This document shows, piece after piece, positions 8,269-16,958 of a stretch of 64,000 nucleotides of DNA. Location: contig NZ_NOVE01000004.1 in the NCBI RefSeq assembly GCF_002265625.1, positions 1 to 64,000 on the forward strand, in the 5' to 3' direction. The position numbers were made by a program, and so were the translations under genes. Numbering within the stretch: the first letter of the stretch is position 1; the number at the start of each line of letters is the position of its first letter. The notes beneath the pieces are model-generated. The model was not told where the DNA came from and ran no database searches. It saw only the letters and a list, made by a program, of their open reading frames with translations. The stretch is from Prevotella sp. 885. GTDB taxonomy: Bacteria; Bacteroidota; Bacteroidia; Bacteroidales; Bacteroidaceae.

Positions 8269-9609
8269 GTCTTCATGTCTTCCTTCCAGAAACCTTTCCA
8301 GTTGCCCTGCATAATACAACGGAATGTTATAGAGAGTGAACGGACAGCCGTTGCTTCGTGTTATTACGTCCGATGTCATCGGTCCGTTCCATATTCTAAG
8401 GGCTATTCGTTCCTTCGAATCCTCCATAAACTGATGTAAGGAGCGTAGCTTCGAGTTGTTGCCGGTCTTCACTTCTATCGGCAACAGATGCGACTTATGT
8501 CGGATTACGAAGTCTACCTCAGCCTGAGAGTTGCGTGCGTCGCGCACCCAGAACATCCGTTTCTCGCCGAACGTCGTCGTCGCTCCAAGCAGTTCCTGCG
8601 CTACGATATGTTCGGCGATGTCGCCGTTCCACAGTTCGTCGCTGTCAGTGGAGAAGAGCAGTTCCTCCTGCATTCCTGCCACATAATTCACCAGCCCCGT
8701 GTCAAGCCACAATAGCTTGGGGCTTTTCTTCAGATCGGGCAGTATCGGCAAGGCTGTAGACGTAAGAGGATAAACCAGTTCCAGAAGCAGAGTCTTCTCA
8801 AGCGTACGGAAGGCATTGCTGACATCAGCCGACTTGAATGATGAATTGGTGAACTTTGCGAACTGTATGCGGTGGGCGGCGGATGTCCAGCCGTAGTTGA
8901 GAATATAGCGTATGGAGTCCTGCTCCTTCGGTTTACTGGCATACTTCTCCACATCGTCGCGATATCCCGAAAGCAAGGCGTTGAATATGCCTCCGAGTCT
9001 TACCATGTCGCGATGCTGAGCATAGTTAGCCACCACCTCCGGCAGTCCTCCTATTATCATGTATTTCTTGAAGAGTTCCAGCGCATAGCTGTGCAGTGAC
9101 TGCGGCACGTCCACCGCCTCCACCTTCTCAGCAAGCATCTCTTCTCCTATGGCAGAAAGAAACTCCACGAACGTGCAGGGGTGTAGAGCCATGTATTCCA
9201 CTCTTCCTACGGGAAACGAGATATGTCTGTCCATAAGGCTTTCCAATAGTGAACCTGCGGCGATGACATAAATGTCGGGACGTTTCTCGTAGAAAAAGCG
9301 CAGCGTCTGCACAGCCTTAGGCTCGTTCTGTATCTCGTCGATGAATATCAGTGTGCGTTTGTTGTCCTGGCGTACATTGGCTTTGAAGAAAATGCCGGAC
9401 AGCAAGTCGTCGAAAGAGTAGTCGGCAGCAAACAATGCAGCGTTCTCTTTTTCCTCAAGATTAAGGTAAATATAGTTGCTGAATTCCTCGGCAAACATTC
9501 TTACAAGCGTGGTCTTGCCCACCTGACGTGCGCCACGCAAGACCAAAGGCTTTCGTTCGTCCTTCTTCGCCCATTTGCGAAGATAATTGAGTGCTATTCG
9601 TTTGAACAT
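8245..9609 (-). CDS. AAA_14/DUF4143 ATP-binding protein, paralogue 2
   Basis: A 454-residue member of the same family as its convergent neighbour but only distantly similar. Walker A is GARQVGKT (residues 26-33) and Walker B is LIFIDEIQNEP near residue 95. The DUF4143 part ends with a nuclease-like core, AEVDFVIRH then PIEVKTG. I start at the ATG at 9609; the longer TTG-started frame to 9636 would run through the -7 element TATCTTTG at 9634-9641. The final residues (MQISSKE and stop) are encoded inside the dispersed element, so the native C-terminus was probably replaced when the element arrived, or the element sits exactly at gene ends. The upstream DNA carries four 33-bp-spaced direct repeats. 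Confidence 0.85.
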   Translation of the reverse strand: MFKRIALNYLRKWAKKDERKPLVLRGARQVGKTTLVRMFAEEFSNYIYLNLEEKENAALFAADYSFDDLLSGIFFKANVRQDNKRTLIFIDEIQNEPKAVQTLRFFYEKRPDIYVIAAGSLLESLMDRHISFPVGRVEYMALHPCTFVEFLSAIGEEMLAEKVEAVDVPQSLHSYALELFKKYMIIGGLPEVVANYAQHRDMVRLGGIFNALLSGYRDDVEKYASKPKEQDSIRYILNYGWTSAAHRIQFAKFTNSSFKSADVSNAFRTLEKTLLLELVYPLTSTALPILPDLKKSPKLLWLDTGLVNYVAGMQEELLFSTDSDELWNGDIAEHIVAQELLGATTTFGEKRMFWVRDARNSQAEVDFVIRHKSHLLPIEVKTGNNSKLRSLHQFMEDSKERIALRIWNGPMTSDVITRSNGCPFTLYNIPLYYAGQLERFLEGRHEDMQISSKE

Positions 9610-9633
9610 ATCTAAATGGTTATATATCAGTGA

Positions 9634-9663
9634 CAAAGATACATAATAATATTCAAATCCAAA
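9634..9663 (-). promoter_or_regulatory. Promoter of AAA_14 ATPase paralogue 2
   Basis: On the minus strand TTTG (9660-9663) and TATCTTTG (9634-9641) are 18 bp apart. The -33 box lies within the gene-proximal copy of the 33-bp-spaced repeats, as at the other two ATPase genes. Confidence 0.6.
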
Positions 9664-9765
9664 CCAAAAATGAGCGAAATCTTAATCAAATCCAAACCAA
9701 CTTTGCTTGAAAACCTGAGCAAATCCAAACCAACATTTCCAAAAACCTGATCAAATCCAAACCAA
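9653..9765 (-). repeat. Four direct repeats, 33-bp period (array ii)
   Basis: The motif CAAATCCAAACCAA occurs at 9654, 9687, 9720 and 9752, so starts are 33, 33 and 32 bp apart. The intervening 18-19 bases are not conserved, though the segments near AAACCTGA are similar in two. The copies therefore face the same side of the helix, upstream of and overlapping the ATPase promoter. The sequence is unrelated to arrays i, iii and iv. Confidence 0.9.
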
Positions 9766-9843
9766 CTGCTTGTTTTCTTGTTTGCTCCAATTAACCCTAT
9801 TTATTGGCTTAACTGCATATCTTTAAACAAAAAAGTTCAAAAA

Positions 9844-9875
9844 TTTGTTGCTACATATTTTTTTTATTAATTTTG
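9844..9875 (+). promoter_or_regulatory. Promoter of the calycin-like surface protein gene
   Basis: TTTG (9844-9847), a 20-bp spacer and TAATTTTG (9868-9875) form a full consensus Bacteroidetes promoter. It implies a leader of about 155 bases before the start at 10040. I see no riboswitch fold in that leader. Confidence 0.75.
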
Positions 9876-10039
9876 CAACGAATACATATAATTAGCATCA
9901 ATATACTATAACTTGCGTGCAAAGAAGCACGACAGACCACTTAAACCATAGTGACCTAAAAACGATTAAAATTAAAACAAGTCTATTTTTTTATTCACTT
10001 TATCAATATCAACTAACTATCAATTAAAAGAAAAGGATT

Positions 10040-13000
10040 ATGAAAAAGATTCTATCCCTTCTTTCAATGTTGATGATTACCGTTATGGCATTTGCTGGTT
10101 CCTATTCAGATGCACTTCATTTTGAGGTGAATCTTATGGGTGCTAAGGCTGTAGATTTGCCAAATGGTACTCTCACCATTGAGAAACGCGTAGACGGCAC
10201 GTACAATGTTACAGCCGAAGGTTGCGATTTCACCCAATATGAAATGGGCAACTGGGGCGAGTTTGTATGTGAAGAAGTTGCTGGCACAACAGATGCAAGC
10301 GGCTTGACAACCATCGAGGTTAGCAATCCTTATTGCTATCTCACACAATCAAGCTATGCTTTGAGTGACAGTAAGCTTGTCGTTAAGTTCAACGATACAA
10401 AGGCTTATGCTACCTTTAATGGTCAGTTAGCCTTGAACGCTTTAAAGAAGTATCCCTTCCAGTACACCTTCGGTACTGACGACTTCGGTTCTACCGGTGG
10501 TGGCACAGAAGGCGGTGGCGAGACTGGTGGCACAGTTGAGACTACAGAGGGTCCGCTCGTTGAGGCAGGTTTTGCTGCTAACGGCGCAACAATCGAAGCC
10601 AAGCCCTTCACCATCAACTGGGACACACACAAGATTGTAGCTAAGCTGGATCTTACTAACTGTCAGGGCGTTAATGAGACCATCTTCTCATTCGCTAACA
10701 ACGCAGCTAACCTCGGCGAGTGGAATGTTGCTAACGGCGCTGTCCTCCACTTCTACTACACAAAGGACGCTGATGTTTGGACAGCAACTGGTTGGCAGAA
10801 ACTTACAAATACCTTCTGCATCCAGTTCCGCAACAGCGACAAACTCGGCGAAACTCCGACAAAGTACGTTCAGGTAAATGATCCTTCTAACGTTCGCGTT
10901 GAGCTTCGTCAGGATGGCGTTTATATCGACGGCACATTGGCATTCGAGGCAAGCGACTATGCTAAGCTTCTCACTTATAACGACCTCGTATTCGGATCGA
11001 CACAGGGCGAAAACCGCAGCTACGCTACATATAAGTATGTAGAGGTGGTAGGTCTTGACTGGACAGAGCCTGCTACTGTCGTAGACTCTAAGGAATACAC
11101 AGACAAGCTCTTCATGACTATGGCAGGTGGCCAGCCTTCAGAGCTTGGCACCAGCACTGTTACCGTAAAGGAGATGTCTGATGGCACATACAACATGTCT
11201 CTCGTTATCGGCGAAAACACTGTTGAAGCTGAGAACGTAGTGAAGGGCACTGACGAAAAGGACCGCACCACATACGCTTGCACTTTCAACATGGGCGAGC
11301 AGGAATATCAGGTAAACGCTGTTGTCTATACCAACGACAACAACGAGGAGAAGATTTATCTTACTGCCACCACCACTGGCGCTACGTTCACTGTAGGTTC
11401 TGATCCTGACTACGTGGCTCCTCAGCCCGAGCCTGTAGACGTAACACTCTGGGAGAAATATCAGGCTGATGGCAATGGCTTCTCTAAGACAGCTACTATC
11501 GACTGGGACAAGCAGAAGATCGTTGCTTCTATCGACTTCTCTAACGGTGGTGACGACAAGGATATCCTTGCTATGACTACTGGCGAGAGCTTCGCTGCAT
11601 TCCAGACAAGCACATACCGCACAATGCACTGGTACTGCAATCAGTCTGTAAAGCAGATGTCTGGCTTCTTCGCAAAGAGCGGTGCTGGTAACAACAACAC
11701 TGGTCGCTTTGACGTTGCCGACTGCCTCGCTAAGTTCGAAATCTCTAAGGCTGAGGGTCTGAAGGTTAACGGTGTGGTTAAGATGACTCCTGAGGCTCTT
11801 GAAGAGCTCTTCGCAAGCAACACTGTTCTTATCGGTAGCGGCGAGTCTCCTAAGTTCAGCCAGGCATTCTACAACTACATTAAGGTGGTTTCTCTCGACT
11901 GGACAGAGCCAACAGAACCGACAGAGCCAACAGTTAAGGAAGAGAAGAGTTTCACTGACGCAATCTCTATGGTTGCTGGCGATATTTCAGAGGAAGTAGG
12001 TCAGGCTAAGGTTACTATCAAGGAGATGTCTGACGAGACTATCAGCATGACTGTTGCTATTGTTGGTCAGGAGGGTGCTGAGTATACAGCTTCTGGTTTC
12101 ACAAAGACTGTTGACACAGAGAAGAACCGCACTACCTACACAGGTAAGATCAACATTGACGCTGCTTTCGACGTAACTGCTCTTGTTTATGCAGATGGCA
12201 CAGTAGAGAAGCTCTACATGGTAGCTGAGGGTGCTGAATTCAACTACGTAATCGGTACTAATCCGGACGCTCCGACGGTAACAGAGGTTTCTAACAAGGA
12301 CTACACCAGCAACCTCCGCATCTACGATTCTGAGTCAGAGAGCGAGGAGAACCTCTTCCAGGCTGACGAGGCTACTGTAAACGTAGTTAAGTACAGCGAC
12401 GAGTCATACAAGATCACTCTCAAGCAGATCACTCTCAACGAGCAGACTGTTGACCTCGTATTCAACGGTACTGAGAATACAGCTACTCCGTGGGACGAGG
12501 GAGGCACTGTAGAGACAGAGGAGACTATGATTGTTGCTAAGCCTGATGCTGCTACAGAGGAGTTCCTCGGTGGCGAGGGTGAGGAAATCGAGGCTACCTT
12601 CCAGATCGTTAACGTTTCTGAGAACGAAATCAAGATGGCTCTCAACATCTCTGGCAATACATTCATGTATGACGGCGAGTTCAACTATGATCAGCCTGAG
12701 GAGCCGAAGGAGGATTATGCTATCAACTTCGAGAAGGACGCTAAGCAGACTCACGCCAGCCGCTACTCTACATCTGTATCGCTCACCGTTAACGGTCAGG
12801 CACAGACCATCGAGTTCGGCAAGACAATGAACGGCTACGAGGATCTTACAGCACAGAGCTTCACCGTAACTCCGGGTGCTGAGGTAACTCCGGCTATCGG
12901 TTATGTAGGCGAGTGGATGCACGGTTACGTATACGTAGACCTCAACAACGACAAGCAGTTCTCATTCAACGCTGACAGCGACGACCAGACTGGCACTGAG

Positions 13001-13396
13001 GTTGTATCTTACAGCTTCTACAGCGCTTCTAATGGTTCAACCGGTCTCAACTCTAAGGGCGAGACAGTAAGCAACAACTGCAACGTTAACCCGCTGCCTT
13101 CGTTCACAGCTCCTGCAGAGGAGGGTACATACCGCATCCGCTTCAAGGTAGACTGGAACAGCGTAGACGCTGGTGGTTGCGTTGTTTCTGGCAACAATAT
13201 CCTCAACAACGGTGGTGGCATCTACGACGCTACTCTCGTGGTTAAGGACGTTACCAACGGCATCGACAGCATCAACGCTGAGACTGCCAAGGCAGAGCTC
13301 TTCACTGTTGACGGCGTTAAGATCAGCAAGCTGCAGAAGGGTCTGAACATCGTTCGCACTGCTGACGGCAAGGTGAAGAAGGTTGTCATCAAGTAA
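10040..13396 (+). CDS. Large secreted calycin-like/GEVED repeat protein with C-terminal sorting-like tail
   Basis: A 1118-residue exported protein with signal peptide MKKILSLLSMLMITVMAFAG. Residues 21-145 look like a calycin-like beta-barrel domain. A Gly/Thr-rich linker near 150-170 follows. Two lectin-like beta domains (TINWDTHKIVAKLDL and TIDWDKQKIVASIDF) alternate with further calycin-like repeats marked TVKEMSDGTYNMSLV, TIKEMSDETISMTVA and NVVKYSDESYKITLK. A GEVED-type domain (GYVYVDLNNDKQFSFNADSD) lies near 965-1060. The tail VDGVKISKLQKGLNIV resembles the C-terminal signals of Bacteroidetes exported proteins. A full consensus promoter, a long leader and a strong terminator suggest high expression. 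The ligand is unknown. Confidence 0.75.
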   Translation: MKKILSLLSMLMITVMAFAGSYSDALHFEVNLMGAKAVDLPNGTLTIEKRVDGTYNVTAEGCDFTQYEMGNWGEFVCEEVAGTTDASGLTTIEVSNPYCYLTQSSYALSDSKLVVKFNDTKAYATFNGQLALNALKKYPFQYTFGTDDFGSTGGGTEGGGETGGTVETTEGPLVEAGFAANGATIEAKPFTINWDTHKIVAKLDLTNCQGVNETIFSFANNAANLGEWNVANGAVLHFYYTKDADVWTATGWQKLTNTFCIQFRNSDKLGETPTKYVQVNDPSNVRVELRQDGVYIDGTLAFEASDYAKLLTYNDLVFGSTQGENRSYATYKYVEVVGLDWTEPATVVDSKEYTDKLFMTMAGGQPSELGTSTVTVKEMSDGTYNMSLVIGENTVEAENVVKGTDEKDRTTYACTFNMGEQEYQVNAVVYTNDNNEEKIYLTATTTGATFTVGSDPDYVAPQPEPVDVTLWEKYQADGNGFSKTATIDWDKQKIVASIDFSNGGDDKDILAMTTGESFAAFQTSTYRTMHWYCNQSVKQMSGFFAKSGAGNNNTGRFDVADCLAKFEISKAEGLKVNGVVKMTPEALEELFASNTVLIGSGESPKFSQAFYNYIKVVSLDWTEPTEPTEPTVKEEKSFTDAISMVAGDISEEVGQAKVTIKEMSDETISMTVAIVGQEGAEYTASGFTKTVDTEKNRTTYTGKINIDAAFDVTALVYADGTVEKLYMVAEGAEFNYVIGTNPDAPTVTEVSNKDYTSNLRIYDSESESEENLFQADEATVNVVKYSDESYKITLKQITLNEQTVDLVFNGTENTATPWDEGGTVETEETMIVAKPDAATEEFLGGEGEEIEATFQIVNVSENEIKMALNISGNTFMYDGEFNYDQPEEPKEDYAINFEKDAKQTHASRYSTSVSLTVNGQAQTIEFGKTMNGYEDLTAQSFTVTPGAEVTPAIGYVGEWMHGYVYVDLNNDKQFSFNADSDDQTGTEVVSYSFYSASNGSTGLNSKGETVSNNCNVNPLPSFTAPAEEGTYRIRFKVDWNSVDAGGCVVSGNNILNNGGGIYDATLVVKDVTNGIDSINAETAKAELFTVDGVKISKLQKGLNIVRTADGKVKKVVIK

Positions 13397-13457
13397 ATGA
13401 CACGGTTCGGTAGGTGTGACCCTTTGACGGCACATCCGCAGAACATAACATAAAGGG

Positions 13458-13494
13458 AAATCCCGGTTCCGAAAGAAGGAGCCGGGATTTTTTT
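13458..13494 (+). terminator. Terminator of the calycin-like gene
   Basis: AAATCCCGGTTCC pairs with GGAGCCGGGATTT across a short loop, with one G-U pair, and runs into a T tract. It starts about 60 bases after the stop codon. Confidence 0.85.
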
Positions 13495-13518
13495 ATTACA
13501 CCAGGTCAGAAACAAACA

Positions 13519-13551
13519 TAGGAGGCTATGGCGTCTCGCCGTAGCCACGCA
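13519..13551 (+). repeat. REP-like palindromic repeat, copy 1
   Basis: A 33-bp core beginning TAGGAGGCTATGGCG that recurs at 54245-54277 and, inverted, at 54352-54384. Identity with the inverted copy extends to about 44 bp. Each core folds as GGCTATGGCG with CGCCGTAGCC (one G-U pair). Here it lies between the calycin-gene terminator and the hsp20 control region. Confidence 0.85.
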
Positions 13552-13587
13552 CCCACGAACGCAAGCTTATTGATTATCTTTTGTTTC

Positions 13588-13642
13588 TGACTATTTGTCA
13601 ATGTTTTGTGACTGATTGTCTGAATAATCTGACTATTTGTCT
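13588..13642 (+). promoter_or_regulatory. Three dyads with 21-bp period upstream of the sigma-54 promoter
   Basis: TGACTATTTGTCA (13588), TGACTGATTGTCT (13609) and TGACTATTTGTCT (13630) start exactly 21 bp apart, two helical turns. The first is a perfect TGAC-N5-GTCA dyad. They lie about 55-110 bp before a -24/-12 element, where activators of sigma-54 normally bind. I infer enhancer sites for an NtrC-type activator. Confidence 0.65.
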
Positions 13643-13696
13643 ATTTGTTTGATATTTCGCTTTACTGTTTAATACCAAAGCCCTACGGTTGTGACG

Positions 13697-13713
13697 TTGG
13701 CATGCAAGTTGCA
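13697..13713 (+). promoter_or_regulatory. Sigma-54 type -24/-12 promoter of hsp20
   Basis: TTGGCATGCAAGTTGCA matches the RpoN consensus TGGCACG-N4-TTGCA with one change. The invariant GG (13699-13700) and GC (13711-13712) are separated by exactly 10 bases. Confidence 0.75.
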
Positions 13714-13798
13714 TTAGAGATAGTGCAAACCGAAGGCGGAAGCCCGAGGGGAGCAAAGAAAAGATAAAATAACTAAAATATAATTGGAGGTTTTTGAT

Positions 13799-14221
13799 AT
13801 GTTACCAGTAATGAGAAATACTTGGATGCCTGAAGTTTTCAATGACTTTTTTGATACCGACTTCATGCCGCGTACAAATGCCACCGCACCAGCCATCAAC
13901 GTTAAAGAGACTGAGCACGACTACACTGTAGAGCTTGCAGCCGCAGGAATGAAGAAGGGCGACTTCAACATTAACGTCGACGCCGATGGCAACCTTCACA
14001 TCAAGATGGAGCATAAGGATGAGAAGAAGGACGAGAACAAGAAAGAACATTATCTCCGTCGCGAGTTCTCATACTCAAAGTTCGAGCAGACTCTTCTGCT
14101 TCCTGACGATGTAGACAAGGAGAAGATTGCAGCCAACGTCAGCGACGGTGTGCTCACCATCGACCTTCCGAAGATTGAGAAGAAGGAAGAGAAGGCTTCA
14201 CGTCAGATTGAGGTGAAATAA
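13799..14221 (+). CDS. Hsp20/alpha-crystallin small heat-shock protein
   Basis: Cytoplasmic ATP-independent holdase chaperone of 140 residues that binds unfolding proteins. The alpha-crystallin domain runs from about residue 30 (PAINVKETEHDYTVELAAAG) to 130, with the conserved DGVLTIDLPK block near the end. The short N-terminal arm MLPVMRNTWMPEVFNDFF is typical of Bacteroidetes members. The start at 13799 is chosen because GGAGG lies 8 bases before it; a TTG in the same frame at 13784 overlaps that site. A sigma-54 type promoter and three upstream dyads suggest stress-regulated transcription that differs from the usual heat-shock control. Confidence 0.93.
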   Translation: MLPVMRNTWMPEVFNDFFDTDFMPRTNATAPAINVKETEHDYTVELAAAGMKKGDFNINVDADGNLHIKMEHKDEKKDENKKEHYLRREFSYSKFEQTLLLPDDVDKEKIAANVSDGVLTIDLPKIEKKEEKASRQIEVK

Positions 14222-14387
14222 CCGCAATGCGAAAACAGACCCTGCTTCGGCAGGAAATGTATAGACACAAATAACCGTGGTCGGTTAGGAATGTATAGAC
14301 ATAGATAGCTGAATGAGTTAAGATTGTATAAGCAGATAAGGTTGAATAATAATAGGTAGGGTTTGTTTTTACAACGACAAACGCAAT

Positions 14388-14425
14388 AGACCACAAGAAC
14401 GTACAGTTTTTGTGGTCTTTTTTTT
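14388..14425 (+). terminator. Terminator of hsp20
   Basis: AGACCACAA (14388-14396) pairs with TTGTGGTCT (14410-14418), followed by seven Ts. The T tract abuts TAATTTTG (14427-14434), the likely -7 element of the permease gene. The 14222-14387 stretch holds only a CCTGC-TTCG-GCAGG hairpin and two short repeats of GGAATGTATAGACA type. Confidence 0.8.
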
Positions 14426-14467
14426 GTAATTTTGCAGCCATACACAAATTTTACATCATTTAGCGAT

Positions 14468-15775
14468 ATGAAAAATTCAATCGACAATCTCTATCAGCTT
14501 GACGGTAGAGTGCCCATCGGGAAAGCTCTCCCGTTCGGTCTGCAGCACGTGCTGGCGATGTTCGTCAGCAACATTACGCCAATCATGATTCTTGCGGGAG
14601 CCGTGGGACTGGACAGCGCAGTCAGTGCCGCCCTTATTCAGAACTGTATGGTGATAGCCGGTATCGGTACGCTTGTGCAGCTTTATCCCGTCTGGCGTAT
14701 CGGCTCGCGCCTTCCCATCGTCATGGGCATCTCCTTCACGTTCCTTTCGCTCGCCATCAGCCTTGCCGGCGCTTACGGTATGGGCACGCTTATCGGCGCT
14801 GTCATCATCGGCGGTCTTGTGGAAGGCTTCCTCGGACTCTTCGTCAAGTACTGGATAAAGCTTATTCCGCACGTAGTTTCAGCCACAGTGGTGACAGCCA
14901 TCGGCTTCTCGCTGCTTCCCATTGGTGCCAATTCGTTTGCCGGTGGAGTGGGTGCAGCCGACTTCGGCAGCCTTAACAACTGGATTGTGGGTAGCGTTAC
15001 GCTCCTTGCCTGCCTCCTTTGCCAGGTTTTCGCAAAGGGATTTCTCCGTTCTCTCTCCGTTCTTGTAGGTCTTTTGGTGGGCTATGTTTTGGCTTGTTGC
15101 CTGGGAATGGTCGACTTCAGTGGCATTGCAGGTCAGTCAATCATCGCCTTGCCTCGTCTCCTTCCCTTCACACCGGAGTTTAATATCGGCGCCATTCTTT
15201 CCGTAGTGGCTGTCTATCTTGTTTCTGCAACTGAGACCATCGGCGATACTTCCGCCCTTTGCAACAGTGCTTTGCACCGCGATCCTGAGACAAAAGAGAT
15301 GGGATCAGCCATCTGTTGTGACGGTTTCGTAAGTTCGGTGTCGGGCATTTTCGGTTGTACGCCAATCACATCGTTCAGCCAGAACGTAGGTCTTGCAGCC
15401 ATTTCGGGCGTCGTAAACCGCTTTACCATCGCCATTGGAGCCGTCGTTATGATTCTCGGTGGCGTGTTCCCAGTAGTTGGATACGCCCTCACCACCATCC
15501 CGCAGGCAGTTCTCGGCGGTTGCACCATCATGATGTTCGGTAGCATTCTCTTCGCCGGATTCGGCATGATGGCACGTGCAGGCTTCTCTCAGCGCAACAT
15601 GGTTATAGTAAGTCTGTCGCTCAGCATCGGTCTTGGCTTCACACAAGCCACCGGCATGTTTGCCATCTTCCCTGAGATCATCCGCACCGTCTTCGCCGAA
15701 AACTGCGTAGCAGTGGTGTTCCTCCTCGCCGTAATACTCAATCTGGTATTGCCCAAGAAGGATTTGGTGGAATAA
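14468..15775 (+). CDS. Xanthine/uracil permease family (NCS2) transporter
   Basis: Inner-membrane nucleobase:cation symporter of 435 residues, the usual NCS2 length, with 12-14 membrane helices visible as hydrophobic blocks. The family motif region ATETIGDTSALCNSALHRDP includes the conserved acidic residue used in substrate binding, and TPITSFSQNVGLAAISGVVNRF is the second signature. It probably imports xanthine, uric acid or uracil; the sequence alone does not separate these. I start at the ATG at 14468; the longer frame from a TTG at 14432 would begin inside the -7 element. It stands alone, between the hsp20 terminator and a bidirectional hairpin. Confidence 0.88.
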   Translation: MKNSIDNLYQLDGRVPIGKALPFGLQHVLAMFVSNITPIMILAGAVGLDSAVSAALIQNCMVIAGIGTLVQLYPVWRIGSRLPIVMGISFTFLSLAISLAGAYGMGTLIGAVIIGGLVEGFLGLFVKYWIKLIPHVVSATVVTAIGFSLLPIGANSFAGGVGAADFGSLNNWIVGSVTLLACLLCQVFAKGFLRSLSVLVGLLVGYVLACCLGMVDFSGIAGQSIIALPRLLPFTPEFNIGAILSVVAVYLVSATETIGDTSALCNSALHRDPETKEMGSAICCDGFVSSVSGIFGCTPITSFSQNVGLAAISGVVNRFTIAIGAVVMILGGVFPVVGYALTTIPQAVLGGCTIMMFGSILFAGFGMMARAGFSQRNMVIVSLSLSIGLGFTQATGMFAIFPEIIRTVFAENCVAVVFLLAVILNLVLPKKDLVE

Positions 15776-15806
15776 GAAAAGCAAATAGATAGAATAATAA
15801 AAGCTT

Positions 15807-15876
15807 AAGAGGGTGTGCATTCCATGTTTTCTTTGCAGGAAATAAAAGCAAAGTAACACGGAAAGCACACCCTCTT
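15807..15876. terminator. Convergent-gene hairpin between permease and Rpn gene
   Basis: AAGAGGGTGTGC (15807-15818) pairs with GCACACCCTCTT (15865-15876), a perfect 12-bp stem with a 46-base loop. It lies between two convergent genes and can serve both. Confidence 0.65.
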
Positions 15877-15888
15877 GTATTGTTACGC

Positions 15889-16803
15889 TTACATTATAGC
15901 GTCGATTTCGTCTTTGGTCAATCCAGTTGCATTGATTATCTGCTCAACCGGTATACCAATCTTCTTCAGATTTTTGGCTATGTCCATAGCCTTGTTATGC
16001 TCGCCTTCCGCACGTCCTTCGGCTCGTCCTTCTGCTCGTCCCTCCGCTCGTCCTTGTTCAAGTCCCTCCGCACGGGCGTTTCCGAGCACGTCGTTCTGAA
16101 TCATTACGGCATTGACATGCTCGTCGTATGCGTAGCGTTCGGCATCGCTCATAGAGTAGTATTGGAGTTTCTCGCGTGCTTCGCGCAGACCCGGGGCTGT
16201 GGTCTTTTCGTTAATCACTCCTTCCTTGAGATAACGCATCCATTCTTCAAGCGGTGACTTTGCCACTTCGTTGAAGTTGTTCACACGCACAAGATAGTAT
16301 GTGGGGAATATCTCTGCCGGGTATTTAGGCTTGATGACACCCTCCTCTTTAGTGCTGATGACAAGGTGGTCCTTGGTATGGACACCAACGAAATTGTTCT
16401 GTCCGATGTACAGATAATCGGAGCCACGACCGAGGTCGAAGTAGAGAATGCTGATGGAGTAGACCTTCTTCACCTCCTGATAAGTATTGCCGAGCTTTAT
16501 GTGTTCGGTTATTGCTTTAGCCACGCCGTAGAGGATACGTTCGAGATAATAAAGCTCGCTCGTATTCTGCACCTCCACAATGATTATCTCTCCCTTCGAG
16601 TTTTTGGCTTTGATATCCACGCGGTTGAACTTGTCGTCGGCAGATACCTGATTGCCTTCGCTTTCGAGAATCTCCATTATTTTTACCTTTTCGTTGAGGA
16701 AGACGGTAAGAAAACCCTCCAGCACGTCGAAGTTGGCCTTCTGACGCAACAGTCGCTTAATGGCCCAGTCAAATCGTATGCATCTATCTTTCAATGAATT
16801 CAT
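15889..16803 (-). CDS. Rpn-family PD-(D/E)XK nuclease (putative recombination-promoting nuclease), copy 1
   Basis: A 304-residue protein of the Rpn/PD-(D/E)XK transposase-related family. In E. coli, Rpn proteins are DNA endonucleases that raise recombination. The nuclease core is visible as FNRVDIKAKN followed by GEIIIVEVQN around residues 60-80, giving D-(x)n-E-x-Q. The first 225 residues are very like a second copy at 29043-29957. The C-terminal region contains tandem GRAEG units encoded by 12-bp DNA repeats (about 16014-16052), then a coiled helix ending GLTKDEIDAIM. The promoter -7 is TAAGTTTG on the minus strand (16836-16843), also shared with the paralogue. No inverted repeats or partner gene are seen. 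Confidence 0.85.
   Translation of the reverse strand: MNSLKDRCIRFDWAIKRLLRQKANFDVLEGFLTVFLNEKVKIMEILESEGNQVSADDKFNRVDIKAKNSKGEIIIVEVQNTSELYYLERILYGVAKAITEHIKLGNTYQEVKKVYSISILYFDLGRGSDYLYIGQNNFVGVHTKDHLVISTKEEGVIKPKYPAEIFPTYYLVRVNNFNEVAKSPLEEWMRYLKEGVINEKTTAPGLREAREKLQYYSMSDAERYAYDEHVNAVMIQNDVLGNARAEGLEQGRAEGRAEGRAEGRAEGEHNKAMDIAKNLKKIGIPVEQIINATGLTKDEIDAIM
16014..16052 (-). repeat. 12-bp tandem repeats in the Rpn C-terminal region
   Basis: Three 12-bp units of the type CGTCCTTCGGCT plus a partial fourth encode repeated Gly-Arg-Ala-Glu. Gain or loss of a unit would keep the frame. The paralogue has a different 12-bp unit at the equivalent place (about 29170-29208). Confidence 0.75.
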
Positions 16804-16958
16804 ATCGCTAAATGTTGAGTTAAGACTTTACTTTGCAAACTTACACAAAATACTTGAATGTCAGATATGTTTTTCTTAAATTTATCTTTTATTTGTTACG
16901 TATATCGGATTAATTATGTAAATTTGCTATATTAATAAAACTAAAACCTTACAACCTT

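Noticed and set aside
9610-9636. TTG start extending ATPase paralogue 2 by nine residues
   Set aside because: The proposed codon lies inside the TATCTTTG -7 element; the ATG at 9609 matches the family N-terminus.
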